From: Bacteroidales bacterium | GTDB lineage: Bacteria; Bacteroidota; Bacteroidia; Bacteroidales; VadinHA17 | DNA length: 64,000 nt | Direction of reading: 5' to 3' | NCBI GenBank assembly: GCA_029210565.1 | Contig: JARGFQ010000002.1 | Coordinates: 62,001-126,000 of the forward strand | Made by a program: the position numbers and the translations under genes | Shown: piece after piece, positions 10,005-19,795 of the stretch | Layout of the letters: each line of letters begins with the position of its first letter | Position numbering within the stretch: position 1 is the stretch's first letter | The notes under the pieces: model-generated | The model's database searches: none | What the model saw: only the letters and a program-made list of their open reading frames with translations | Told to the model about the DNA's origin: nothing

Positions 10005-10424
10005 TTAATCTGTATCAGTTATCAGTGACGAGAGTGTGGCACCCCGTAGAATCTCATGTGTATTATCGCGTATATCCTTGAAGACGCGTCTTATTTTACA
10101 TGCCTCCTCGATCTTACAGAACTCGCATGGCTGATAAGAATTTTCCGAAACACAGTAAAGCATTGAAATTGTACCCTCGAAGCGCTTGACAATATCCAGC
10201 AGACTTACCTCATCAGGATGTCTAAGAAGGAAGTAGCCTCCTGTTTTGCCAAGTTTGCTTCCAAGGATGCCTTCTCTTTTCAGTTCAAGTAAAATTGATT
10301 CCAGAAATCTTTGTGGAATCTTCTCTCTCTTCGCCAGTTCACCTATGAGTATTGGACCTTTACCATACTCCCTTGCGAGATTTGAGAGTGCCACTATCGC
10401 ATATCGTGTTTTCTTTGAGAGCAT
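10005..10424 (-). CDS. Rrf2-family transcriptional regulator
   Basis: 139 residues. The winged-helix N-terminus (MLSKKTRYAIVALSNLA, GELAKREKIPQRFLESILLELK, GYFLLRHP) is typical of Rrf2/IscR/CymR. The C-terminal part has four cysteines in the pattern C-x8-C-x2-C-x5-C (residues about 93-112), more than the three of IscR, so a bound Fe-S cluster or thiol sensing is plausible. It is transcribed away from the SusCD-peptidase locus across a 248-bp gap and may regulate it, which is inferred from position only. Confidence 0.88.
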   Translation of the reverse strand: MLSKKTRYAIVALSNLAREYGKGPILIGELAKREKIPQRFLESILLELKREGILGSKLGKTGGYFLLRHPDEVSLLDIVKRFEGTISMLYCVSENSYQPCEFCKIEEACKIRRVFKDIRDNTHEILRGATLSSLITDTD

Positions 10425-10672
10425 AGGCTGTCACATAGGAATTAAACAAACGTCCGGGTAATTAGTTTATCGCTTTTCCCATTAGTAAAAGTACTTAATT
10501 TATTTGGAGCTTTTTGCAGTCTTTTTACTTATTGTGCATGGTCAGGTTGTTACGTTCTTTTGTACACTATATCGATAGACAATCAGATAAATACGTCCCC
10601 GGGTTTACTGCAACACAACTTTTAGTAATCCCTGAATCCAAAACTCCTTCACAATAATCATTGCATAACCAT

Positions 10673-13600
10673 ATGAAAAACCCCCAAGCTGACTCAACGA
10701 GATTTTACCTGTTACTGATCCTGTCATTGATTCCGATCATTGCCAGTAGTCAGAGCATGGTTACCGTCACCGGCACTGTCATATCTGAGGAAGACAGAAG
10801 TGCTATGCCCGGGGTTAGTGTCACCGTAAATGGCACTAGCAATGGAACAATGACCGATGAAAAAGGTTTTTATTCGCTTACTGCTGACAGCAAATCTGTT
10901 TTCAGTTTTTCTTTCATAGGATACGTCAGACAGGAAGTACCGGTTAATGAAAGAAAGCGCATCGACGTTCTGCTCCATCCTGAAACGCAACAGATCGATG
11001 AAATAGTAGTGATAGGATATGGTACCCAGTCAAGAAAATCTCTTACGAGTTCAATAGCTTCTGTAGGAACAGCGGAGGTACAAAGTATTGCATCGGTCAG
11101 TCTTGATCAACAAATACAGGGCAAAGCTGCCGGTGTTCAGGTCATTGCCAATACCGGTATTCCCGGAGAAGGAATATACATGAGAATCAGGGGTACTACG
11201 TCAATCAATGCCAGTAATGAGCCACTGTATGTTGTTGACGGCGTCTTTGTTAATAGTCAGTCATTGCAAAACATTCACACCCAGGGACAGTTGACTAATC
11301 CAATGGCGGATATTTCCTCCTCTGATATCGCTTCAATAGAAATACTAAAAGATGCGAATGCAACAGCAATTTATGGATCGCGTGGAGCAAACGGCGTAGT
11401 TCTTATTACTACAAAAAGGGGCAAATACAAAACGCAGCCATCTGTAAGATTCAATACCTCTTTCGGTCTGGCCAGGGCACCTGAGCTATGGGACCTTGTT
11501 ACAGGGCCTGAGCATGCTACAATTATTAATGAAGCATGGGCCAATGATGAGAAACCTTTTGCAACAAGACCATTCAGGCCGGTTTCAGAGGGAGGAAGGG
11601 GCCTGCCTGAAGAACAACCTACTTATGATCGTCTCAGCACTCTTTTCAGAACGGCTCTTTTAATGAAATTCGATCTTTCAGTTACGGGCGGAAATGAAAA
11701 CATCAGGTATTTCATTGGCGGTGACTATACAAGTCAGGAGGCAACTCTGGACCCCGTCAGATTTCAGAGAGGAGGGATGAGAATCAATATGGATGCAAAA
11801 CTATCCAAAAAAGTAACACTGTCTTCCAGCAACAGTTTATCCAGGACCTTCAGGAATCAGGCCAGGGTAGGCGACGGACCCAATGGAGGTATGCTGCAGG
11901 CGGCCCTCCATACTCCAACTTATCTTCCATTCGTGAATAGCGACGGCACGCCTGCAAAGTGGGCGGGATTTGACAACCTGGATGTTCTTATTAAACATAC
12001 CGATATTGAGGCATCAAGCTATAGGTATATAGGCAATATGAGGCTGGATTTTGAAATAATAAAGGACCTGAGGTTTTCATCGAGCTGGAGTATAGATTTC
12101 AATGATTATGATGAGTTTCAGTACTGGAATGATCTCACCAACCTTGGAGCGGCAAGCAATGGGTACGGCAGTGACGGGGATACAAAGAATATGATCTGGA
12201 TAAATGAGCAGACACTTGATTACAGATATCATACGGGAGAGCATAACTTCAGTTTTCTGGCAGGTAACACTATTCAGAAAAACTCCCGGCAGAGTAAATA
12301 CATTGAAGGTTACGGATTCCCGAACAATTCATTCAAATTAATTTCCTCGGCTGCAACCAAGACCGGATCGGTAACACATTCCGAAATAGGTCTTTTGTCA
12401 TTTTTCGGACGAATAAACTATGATTTTGCATCAAAGTATTTTCTTTCCTTTAATCTCAGGGCTGATGCATCGTCAAAATTCGGTTCTGACAATAAATGGG
12501 GACATTTTCCTTCAGTCGGTCTCGGATGGCAGATTAAAGAGGAATCTTTCCTTAAGAATGTCAGCTGGCTTACAAATCTTAAACTCAGAGGCAGTTATGG
12601 TGTAACAGGAAACCAGGGAGGGATAGATGAATATGCTTCCCAGGGGTTGTGGGGTGGGGGCTATAACTATCTTGACCAGCCAGGGATCGCACCGGAACAG
12701 CTTGGAAATCCTGAATTGAAGTGGGAAAGTACCACTCAGTCCGATCTTGGTTTCGATATATCTTTTGTGCAGAATAAGATCAATATCTCATTTGATCTGT
12801 ATTCAAAGTATACCTCCAACCTTCTCCTTGCAGTGCCAATGCCATCAATTACAGGATTTAACAGCATATACCGCAATGAAGGTGAGATGAGTAACAAGGG
12901 TTTTGAGTTTACGTTGACAACAGAAAATATAAGTTCAAGGACTTTCCAATGGTCAACCTCCCTTAACATTGCCAGAAATAAGAACAAGATAGAGGTACTT
13001 CCCATTCCCATAAACCAGTATAATCGCGACTGGGTAAGGATGGAACAGGGCTATCCCATGTATTCTTTCTGGCTTTACAGACAGCTGTATGTTGACCCTC
13101 AAACAGGGGATGCAGTATTCGAGGATGTAAATAAGGACGGTTCAATAACCGTTGCTGACAGACAGATTTTGGGTGATACATGGCCTGATCTTTTTGGGGG
13201 AATGACAAACAACCTGCGATATGGCAATTTTGATTTAAGCATCTTCTTTAACTTCCAGATTGGGAATGATGTTTTTAATCTGAACAGGTTTTTTCTTGAA
13301 TCGGGCGGAAGAAGGGATGAAAGAAGGGCACTCCATGCTAACCAGCTAAACAGATGGCAGAACCCTGGTGATATTACAGATGTCCCCCGGGTCACAACGA
13401 CAGGAAATAATTACCGGCTTGAACAGAACAGCAGATTTCTTGAGAATGGGTCTTTCCTCAGATTAAGATCCCTTAGTCTGGGTTATTCTATTCCTGGCTC
13501 AGTATTGAAGGCGATAAGAATAACATCTGCCAGGGTTTATTTTCAGGGAACCAACCTCTGGTTACTGAAAGAATATATAGATCCGGATCCCGAAATAAAT

Positions 13601-13693
13601 GTGGCGGGTAACAGACAGAATGTACAGGGTCTCGACCTTGGAACCCCTCCGCAACCTAGGATTTTCGAATTTGGGATAAACTTAACCATATGA
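10673..13693 (+). CDS. SusC/RagA-family TonB-linked outer-membrane receptor
   Basis: About 1006 residues from ATG 10673; a TTG four codons earlier is an unlikely start. Signal peptide, then a carboxypeptidase-D-like domain (about 30-110: TGTVISEEDRSAMPGVSV...GFYSL), TonB box region DEIVVIGYG, plug domain (SVSLDQQIQGKAAGV, ISSSDIASIEILKDANATAIYGSRGANGVVLITTKRG), and a large beta-barrel ending in an aromatic-rich C-terminus. With the following SusD lipoprotein it forms a nutrient-import complex. The adjacent M14 carboxypeptidase rather than glycoside hydrolases points to peptides, as for RagAB. Confidence 0.96.
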   Translation: MKNPQADSTRFYLLLILSLIPIIASSQSMVTVTGTVISEEDRSAMPGVSVTVNGTSNGTMTDEKGFYSLTADSKSVFSFSFIGYVRQEVPVNERKRIDVLLHPETQQIDEIVVIGYGTQSRKSLTSSIASVGTAEVQSIASVSLDQQIQGKAAGVQVIANTGIPGEGIYMRIRGTTSINASNEPLYVVDGVFVNSQSLQNIHTQGQLTNPMADISSSDIASIEILKDANATAIYGSRGANGVVLITTKRGKYKTQPSVRFNTSFGLARAPELWDLVTGPEHATIINEAWANDEKPFATRPFRPVSEGGRGLPEEQPTYDRLSTLFRTALLMKFDLSVTGGNENIRYFIGGDYTSQEATLDPVRFQRGGMRINMDAKLSKKVTLSSSNSLSRTFRNQARVGDGPNGGMLQAALHTPTYLPFVNSDGTPAKWAGFDNLDVLIKHTDIEASSYRYIGNMRLDFEIIKDLRFSSSWSIDFNDYDEFQYWNDLTNLGAASNGYGSDGDTKNMIWINEQTLDYRYHTGEHNFSFLAGNTIQKNSRQSKYIEGYGFPNNSFKLISSAATKTGSVTHSEIGLLSFFGRINYDFASKYFLSFNLRADASSKFGSDNKWGHFPSVGLGWQIKEESFLKNVSWLTNLKLRGSYGVTGNQGGIDEYASQGLWGGGYNYLDQPGIAPEQLGNPELKWESTTQSDLGFDISFVQNKINISFDLYSKYTSNLLLAVPMPSITGFNSIYRNEGEMSNKGFEFTLTTENISSRTFQWSTSLNIARNKNKIEVLPIPINQYNRDWVRMEQGYPMYSFWLYRQLYVDPQTGDAVFEDVNKDGSITVADRQILGDTWPDLFGGMTNNLRYGNFDLSIFFNFQIGNDVFNLNRFFLESGGRRDERRALHANQLNRWQNPGDITDVPRVTTTGNNYRLEQNSRFLENGSFLRLRSLSLGYSIPGSVLKAIRITSARVYFQGTNLWLLKEYIDPDPEINVAGNRQNVQGLDLGTPPQPRIFEFGINLTI

Positions 13694-13715
13694 TATTCAT
13701 TGAAAAGACACTGGA

Positions 13716-15050
13716 ATGAAAAAACTAATAATACCGCTATTTATCATTCTGTTCTCCGGATGTGAGATACTGGATCTTGAACCTGAATCGCAAATATCCG
13801 ACAAGCTGGCAATTACTGATGCGTCAAGCCTTGAAACAGCTGTCCTCGGAACCTATTCCATGCTTCATGACAATGATTACTACGGTCTCACATTTCAATC
13901 TCTCGGTTATCTCCCGGGAGATAATGTCAAATGGACCGGCTCATTTGATTTCCTGGGACAGTTTGACGCAAATGATATCAGACCTGACAATTCACAGCTG
14001 ACCCCTGTATTTACAGGAATATACAGGACAATTAACTGTGCAAATCAGGTAATCTGTGCGGTCTCAACAATTACAGATCCGCAACTCAGCAATATGCTGA
14101 GGAAGCAATATAAGGGTGAGGCATATTTCATAAGGGCTCTTTCATTTTTCGATCTTTCACGGTTGTGGGGAGGAGTTCAGCTTGTCACATCGCCGACTTT
14201 ATCATCACTTGATAATATAACGATAACAAGAAGTTCTCTTCAGGAAACAAGAATGCAGATTCTTAATGACCTGAATACTGCTGATACTCTCTTACCTGAA
14301 ACAACAAACAGAAACAGGGCAACCAGTAAAACGGTATACGCTCTGAAAGCCAGGCTATATCTTTATATGGAGGACTGGACCAATGCAGAGATATTTGCCA
14401 CTAAGCTGATAACTGACGATAATTATGAACTGGTTGCGCCATATAACTCATTTTTTGCAAACAATGTAAAGAACACTAAGGAATCGGTTTTTGAACTTAC
14501 ATATTCAGCAACGGATCAAAATGATCACAGTATGTGGTGGCAGCCTCCTGCCAACAGTGGAAGAAGAGAATGGGCTCCTACAGATCCGCTTGTATTGCTT
14601 CTGAATGATCAGGAAACAGGGGGCAACAGAAGCACAATGATTGCACAAACAGCCCCTCCCGGGAATCTGTGGTATGGTAATATGTACTACAGAAATCCAA
14701 GAACTGATCCGGCATTTGTTATCCGGATTGCTGAAATGTACCTGATCAGGGCGGAGGCAAGAGCACAGCTGAACATGGTAACCGAAGGACTTGAAGATCT
14801 TAATGCTGTCAGAACCCGGGCAGGGCTTGAACTTTCAACTGCTGTTACACAGGCTGAGCTTCTGCTGGCAGTAGAACAGGAACGCCGGCTTGAGTTTGCG
14901 CTTGAACCACACCGATGGTTCGATCTGGTTCGTACCGGCCGGCTCGATGATGTGATGGGAGTGACAGATCAAAACAAATGGGTTATGCCGATTCCTATAA
15001 GTGAGATCCAGGCTTCCGACGGATATCTTGAGCAAAACCCGGGCTATTAA
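13716..15050 (+). CDS. SusD/RagB-family nutrient-binding lipoprotein
   Basis: 444 residues. Lipoprotein signal with Cys near residue 16 (LFSGCEIL), the conserved DLEP start, TPR-like helices and the SusD C-terminal motif ERRLEFALEPHRWFDLVRTGR, ending ...YLEQNPGY. It sits 22 bp after the SusC-like gene; together they form a pedal-bin type importer. Substrate inferred to be peptides from the next gene. Confidence 0.95.
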   Translation: MKKLIIPLFIILFSGCEILDLEPESQISDKLAITDASSLETAVLGTYSMLHDNDYYGLTFQSLGYLPGDNVKWTGSFDFLGQFDANDIRPDNSQLTPVFTGIYRTINCANQVICAVSTITDPQLSNMLRKQYKGEAYFIRALSFFDLSRLWGGVQLVTSPTLSSLDNITITRSSLQETRMQILNDLNTADTLLPETTNRNRATSKTVYALKARLYLYMEDWTNAEIFATKLITDDNYELVAPYNSFFANNVKNTKESVFELTYSATDQNDHSMWWQPPANSGRREWAPTDPLVLLLNDQETGGNRSTMIAQTAPPGNLWYGNMYYRNPRTDPAFVIRIAEMYLIRAEARAQLNMVTEGLEDLNAVRTRAGLELSTAVTQAELLLAVEQERRLEFALEPHRWFDLVRTGRLDDVMGVTDQNKWVMPIPISEIQASDGYLEQNPGY

Positions 15051-15100
15051 TAGAGGGAATTAATTAGTTCATCAGATTCGAAAATTCCACATTATTGACC

Positions 15101-17680
15101 ATGAAAAACTCAAAACTATTTCTTTGCACGACCATCCTGATGCTTCTTCTATCAGTAATGTCATTTTCACAGGTAACCAAAGAATACTATCTCCCTGAGG
15201 GCATCTCTTATAATTCTGACATTCCTGCTCCAGAGGAATTCCTTGGATACAGCGTCGGAGAATGGCATGTAAGTCACGATCTTCTTGTCGGATATTTTAA
15301 ACTGCTTGCTGAAAAGTCTCCGAGAATCAAGTATGAAACATATGGAAAGACCCACGAAGGGAGACCGTTAACAATTGCCATAATAAGCTCAGAAGAGAAT
15401 ATTAAAAACCTTGATGCAATTAAGAAGATTCACAAGCAGATTACCGATCCTGCTACCTCATCTTCAGTCGACCTGGCGACACAGCCGGTCGTTGTCTGGC
15501 TGAGTCATAGCATCCATGGAAATGAAGCGAGCGGCGCGAACAGCGCTTTGCTTACTGCTTACTACTACACTGCCGGTACTGGAAAAGAGATTGAAGATAT
15601 TCTTAAGAACACAATTATTCTTATTGACCCGACTACTAACCCGGATGGACTACAAAGATTTTCGACATGGGTTAATTCACACAAGAGTTACCAGGGAAAT
15701 TCTGATCCACTTTCCCGCGAGCACCTTGAGACCTGGCCCGGAGGAAGGTCAAATCATTACTGGTTCGATCTGAACCGCGACTGGCTACTGATTGAGCAGC
15801 CCGAATCAGAATACAGGGTAAAAAAGCTACTTGAATGGAAGCCAAACATCCTTGTTGATCTTCATGAAATGGGCAGCAACAGTACTTTCCATTTTTCTCC
15901 CGGTGAACCCAAAAGAGTTAATCCCCTGATTCCTGAGGAGAATCAAACCCTTACAAAAAAACTTGCCGCTGACTATGCAAAGGCATACGATGAAATTGGC
16001 TCATTCTATTTCTCTTCTGAGCAGTTTGATGACTATTACATCGGACGGGGGCCGACGTTCATGGATATGAATGGCGGTGTTGCACTTCTTTTTGAGCAGG
16101 CAAGCTCAAGAGGCTTTGCGCAAAATACTGTAAACGGACTTCTGACTTTTCCATTTGCAATAAGAAACCAGTTTACAGGTTCAGTATCTACTGTGAACAC
16201 CGCTTCCAGACTTAGAAATGAATTCCTCACCTATCAGAAGAATTACTATTCAACAGCGATTACAGATGCAAAGAAAAGTTCAAAAAAAGCTTACATATTT
16301 GGGTCAGTAACTGACAGGAGTACAACCTTCAGACTGGCTCACTTCTTAAGTATTCACGGAATTAATTCCTACCTCATTAAGAAAGATCTGACAACTTCAA
16401 AGAACATTTTCAAAGCCACTTGCGCTTACGTCGTCCCTCTTGAACAACCGCAATTCAGACTTATCGAATCTATCTTTGAAACCCGCACTGCTTTTTCTGA
16501 CAGTCTTTTTTACGATGTTTCTGCATGGAATATTCCAATGGCCTATAATGTTCCGTTTGAGTCACTGGATGTAAAGAATTTCACGACAGACCTTCAGGGG
16601 GAAGTCTTCTCACCATCTCAGCAGCCTGCAGGCAGTTATATAGGTGCCGGCTCAGCCTATGCATATGTGATTAAGTGGGATGATTATTATGCGCCTGCAG
16701 CTTTGTATACTTTGCTTAAGAATAATGTTATAGTAAAAGTTGCAACCTCACCGATCGAAACTCTTACCGGTGACAAATATGAAAGAGGATCACTGGTAAT
16801 ACCGATGGGTAATATCAACAGCGATGCAGGAAGGGTGGAAGAGGTGCTAAAGGAGATAATTACCGAAAACGGATTGAATGTTTACAGACTCAATACCGGA
16901 GATAATGAAAAGATCGATCTTGGCAGTCCCACTCTTGTCAGTATTGACGCGCCCAAAATATTAGTAATGACTGAGGATGGCGTAAGCGGATTTAGTGCGG
17001 GACAGTTGTGGCATCTGTTCGATACCCGCTATAAGATACCGGTGACTCTGCTGCCTCAGCGACTGCTGTCATCCGTGAATCTTTTCAATTACAATATCCT
17101 GATCGTTCCGGATGGTAATTATCAGGCCATTGGTGAAAGGACTATTGAAAAAATAAAGGCGTGGCTTTCGTCCGGGAATACTGTTATTGGGTTGGAAAGG
17201 GCTGCGATCTGGTTAAATAAAAACAAGTTTATCAGTGTGGAATTTAGTTCTGCCGCTCCTGCCTCAATAAACCTCAATTATGAGAGTACTCTTATTTCAG
17301 CGGCTTCACGGGAGGTGCCCGGTACCGTTTTTGAAGCCTTCCTTGATCTGACGCACCCAATGAATTATGGATATTCAAAAGATCGTGTAGCAATATATAA
17401 GGATAATGATATAATCCAGACGACAGATGATCAAAGTCCTTTGAGTTTTCCCGCCAGATTTACATCTGCCTCATTGTTAAGCGGGTATTCACCGCGGGGA
17501 TTCGAAAAAACACTTGCTGGATCTCCGGTTTATTCCGCCTTCCCATTCAGGCAGGGTCGTGTTGTTGTTTTCTATAATAACCCAAATTTCAGAGGTTACT
17601 GGTGGGGAACCAATAAGTTCCTTGCCAATGCTATTTTCTTCAGTAAGGCTATCCGGTTCTCTTCTTCCCGCATACAATAA
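15101..17680 (+). CDS. M14-family zinc carboxypeptidase, secreted
   Basis: 859 residues from ATG 15101 (a TTG two codons earlier is in frame). Signal peptide ending near residue 23, then the M14 catalytic domain: zinc ligands in HGNEAS (about residue 138) with a later HEMG, substrate-binding segments NPDG and NRDW, and a C-terminal non-catalytic half of about 500 residues including a class I glutamine amidotransferase-like stretch (ILIVPDGNYQ region). It probably trims peptides at or outside the outer membrane for uptake by the preceding SusCD pair (44-bp gap). Base composition is AT-richer than the operons to the left. Confidence 0.88.
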   Translation: MKNSKLFLCTTILMLLLSVMSFSQVTKEYYLPEGISYNSDIPAPEEFLGYSVGEWHVSHDLLVGYFKLLAEKSPRIKYETYGKTHEGRPLTIAIISSEENIKNLDAIKKIHKQITDPATSSSVDLATQPVVVWLSHSIHGNEASGANSALLTAYYYTAGTGKEIEDILKNTIILIDPTTNPDGLQRFSTWVNSHKSYQGNSDPLSREHLETWPGGRSNHYWFDLNRDWLLIEQPESEYRVKKLLEWKPNILVDLHEMGSNSTFHFSPGEPKRVNPLIPEENQTLTKKLAADYAKAYDEIGSFYFSSEQFDDYYIGRGPTFMDMNGGVALLFEQASSRGFAQNTVNGLLTFPFAIRNQFTGSVSTVNTASRLRNEFLTYQKNYYSTAITDAKKSSKKAYIFGSVTDRSTTFRLAHFLSIHGINSYLIKKDLTTSKNIFKATCAYVVPLEQPQFRLIESIFETRTAFSDSLFYDVSAWNIPMAYNVPFESLDVKNFTTDLQGEVFSPSQQPAGSYIGAGSAYAYVIKWDDYYAPAALYTLLKNNVIVKVATSPIETLTGDKYERGSLVIPMGNINSDAGRVEEVLKEIITENGLNVYRLNTGDNEKIDLGSPTLVSIDAPKILVMTEDGVSGFSAGQLWHLFDTRYKIPVTLLPQRLLSSVNLFNYNILIVPDGNYQAIGERTIEKIKAWLSSGNTVIGLERAAIWLNKNKFISVEFSSAAPASINLNYESTLISAASREVPGTVFEAFLDLTHPMNYGYSKDRVAIYKDNDIIQTTDDQSPLSFPARFTSASLLSGYSPRGFEKTLAGSPVYSAFPFRQGRVVVFYNNPNFRGYWWGTNKFLANAIFFSKAIRFSSSRIQ

Positions 17681-17779
17681 TTTTGGTAACTCAAATCATC
17701 TGTCAGTACCTAAGCCTGACAACAAGATTGAATTCAGTATATTGGGATCGGGGAATAATATACATTTTATCTGATAAAA

Positions 17780-18628
17780 ATGATGGAAGAAAATCTTACC
17801 AGACTCAGGCAGAGGCTTGAGCAGTTTTCAAGTGCTGTAATTGCTTTCTCTGGAGGGGTTGATAGTACATTTCTTGCAAGAGTTGCAAAAGATGTTTATG
17901 GTGATAAACTTTTGTTGATCACTGCAACATCGAGTACATATCCATTTTATGAACTTGAAGAAGCAAAAAGTCTTGCAGTGCTGCTTGGGATCAGGCATAT
18001 GATAATCGTTTCAGAGGAGTTGGAGATACCGGGATATTCTGAAAACCCTCCTGACAGATGCTATTATTGCAAGAGTGAGTTGTTTTCCAAACTCAAATTC
18101 ATTGCTGACAGGGATGGCTTTGATGTGGTCTTCGATGGAAGTAATGCAGACGATATGAATGATTTCCGGCCCGGGATGAAAGCAAAGCAAAAATACGGAG
18201 TTATCTCTCCCCTCTCAGAGGCCGGAATAAATAAAGAGGAAATCCGGCAGCTATCTGCAGAATACAATCTGCCCACGGCAAATAAACAATCTTATGCATG
18301 TCTCGCCTCAAGATTCCCATACGGTGAAAAGATCACAAAGGAAAAACTGGATAGAGTCGGCACAGCCGAATTCGAAATCAGAAAACTGGCTTTCACACAG
18401 TTCAGAATCAGAAGCCATGACAATCTGGCCAGATTGGAATTCCTCACAGCAGAAATGGATAATGCCTGGCTTCAAAGGGACTGTTTAACAGATATATGCA
18501 GGAGTGCAGGATTTAGTTACGTAACCATTGACCTTTCAGGGTACCGCACCGGTTCAATGAATGAGGTATTGCCCGATGAATTGAAAATAAGCTGGCAGGA
18601 AAAGGATTCAAACAGCCTTAACTTGTAG
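17780..18628 (+). CDS. larE: LarE-like PP-loop sulfur transferase
   Basis: 282 residues. PP-loop SGGVDST at about 24-30 for adenylating the substrate; conserved CLASRFPYG. Three cysteines are placed at 94 and 97 (DRCYYCK) and 174 (CLASR). LarE enzymes with three such cysteines are reported to hold a [4Fe-4S] cluster and transfer sulfur catalytically, in contrast to single-cysteine sacrificial LarE; applying this here is inference. LarB and LarC, needed to make the nickel-pincer nucleotide, are not in the window. Five bases separate it from the ThiF/MoeB-like gene, so the two are co-transcribed. Confidence 0.85.
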   Translation: MMEENLTRLRQRLEQFSSAVIAFSGGVDSTFLARVAKDVYGDKLLLITATSSTYPFYELEEAKSLAVLLGIRHMIIVSEELEIPGYSENPPDRCYYCKSELFSKLKFIADRDGFDVVFDGSNADDMNDFRPGMKAKQKYGVISPLSEAGINKEEIRQLSAEYNLPTANKQSYACLASRFPYGEKITKEKLDRVGTAEFEIRKLAFTQFRIRSHDNLARLEFLTAEMDNAWLQRDCLTDICRSAGFSYVTIDLSGYRTGSMNEVLPDELKISWQEKDSNSLNL

Positions 18629-18633
18629 TAATA

Positions 18634-19704
18634 ATGCTGAAGAATGCAATTTTGTCGGAAAATGAAGCAGAGAGGTACAGCAGGCAGATCCGCCTGCCCG
18701 AGATAGGCGTGAGCGGCCAGCTTAAGCTGAAAAATGCATCAGTTCTTGTTGTTGGCGCCGGGGGCCTAGGCTGCCCTGTTATTCAATATCTGACCGCTGC
18801 CGGAGTTGGAATACTTGGGATCGTCGACAACGACTCGGTTGATGAGAGTAATCTTCAAAGACAGGTCCTCTACTCCATTGACGATATCTCGAAACCTAAA
18901 CCTGTTGCCGCAAAGGACAAACTAGCCAGGCTGAATCCCGAAGTAAAGATTAATGTACATTTCTTACGCCTGAATAAAGGAACAGCGCTTGACATAATTA
19001 CCGGTTATGACATTGTGGTTGATTGCTCAGACAATTTCGCGACACGGTACCTGATAAATGATGCTTGTGTACTGTTGGATAAGCCATTGATTTACGGGGC
19101 AGTGCAAAGGTTCTCAGGCCAGGTGACGGTTCTAAATTACAATACCGGACCCACATTGAGATGCATCCATCCTGTTCCTCCCCACCCGCTGGAGACAGCC
19201 TCCTGCGAGGAGGAAGGAGTACTTGGTTCAGTTGCAGGCATTGTCGGCACGATGCAGGCCACAGAGGTAATCAAACTTATCACCGGTGCTGGTGATATCT
19301 TGTCTGGACGAATGTTCGTTATTGACACACTGAATTACAGCACACAGGTTGTATCCTTTGGCAGAGATCCGGAGCACTCATCGATCACCGGTTTGGGAGA
19401 TTATGATGATCAGTGCTTATCCGACAGTGAACCGGTAACTGAGGTCACTGCTGATGAGCTAAGAACCATGATTTCATCTCATCCCGGCCTGAAGGTTATT
19501 GATCTGCGGGAGGAGGATGAAAACAGCGATATTGGCTTTGTCTGTGTGAGGATACCATACTCCGGAATAAGCCAGAGACTGCACACCCTGCCGGCAGACG
19601 GCCCTCTTGTTTTTTACTGCAGATACGGGGTTAAGAGCAGAAATGTTATAGTATATCTTCGAAATCACCACAAAATGGAGCATCTTTACAACCTGGTACT
19701 TTGA
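18634..19704 (+). CDS. HesA/MoeB/ThiF-family adenylyltransferase with C-terminal rhodanese domain
   Basis: 356 residues. An E1-like nucleotide-binding fold (VVGAGGLGC near 41), Arg finger region, catalytic Cys about 191 (ASCEEEGVLG), then a rhodanese domain with active-site loop FYCRYGVKSR (Cys about 329). Such proteins adenylate the C-terminus of small sulfur carriers (ThiS, MoaD, CysO, HcyS) and load sulfur. Unlike MoeB, the usual zinc-binding CxxC pairs are missing: the first pair is reduced to one Cys (TLRCIHPVPP). No ThiS/MoaD gene is nearby. Lies between larE-like and hydE-like genes. Confidence 0.85.
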   Translation: MLKNAILSENEAERYSRQIRLPEIGVSGQLKLKNASVLVVGAGGLGCPVIQYLTAAGVGILGIVDNDSVDESNLQRQVLYSIDDISKPKPVAAKDKLARLNPEVKINVHFLRLNKGTALDIITGYDIVVDCSDNFATRYLINDACVLLDKPLIYGAVQRFSGQVTVLNYNTGPTLRCIHPVPPHPLETASCEEEGVLGSVAGIVGTMQATEVIKLITGAGDILSGRMFVIDTLNYSTQVVSFGRDPEHSSITGLGDYDDQCLSDSEPVTEVTADELRTMISSHPGLKVIDLREEDENSDIGFVCVRIPYSGISQRLHTLPADGPLVFYCRYGVKSRNVIVYLRNHHKMEHLYNLVL

Positions 19705-19795
19705 GCATATTGAAGTACCTTGATGGCAGCTTGTGTCACCATGGCTGAGTGATAACCAAAATGGAACAGGGCCCATCGAACGCAGTAATCAGATT

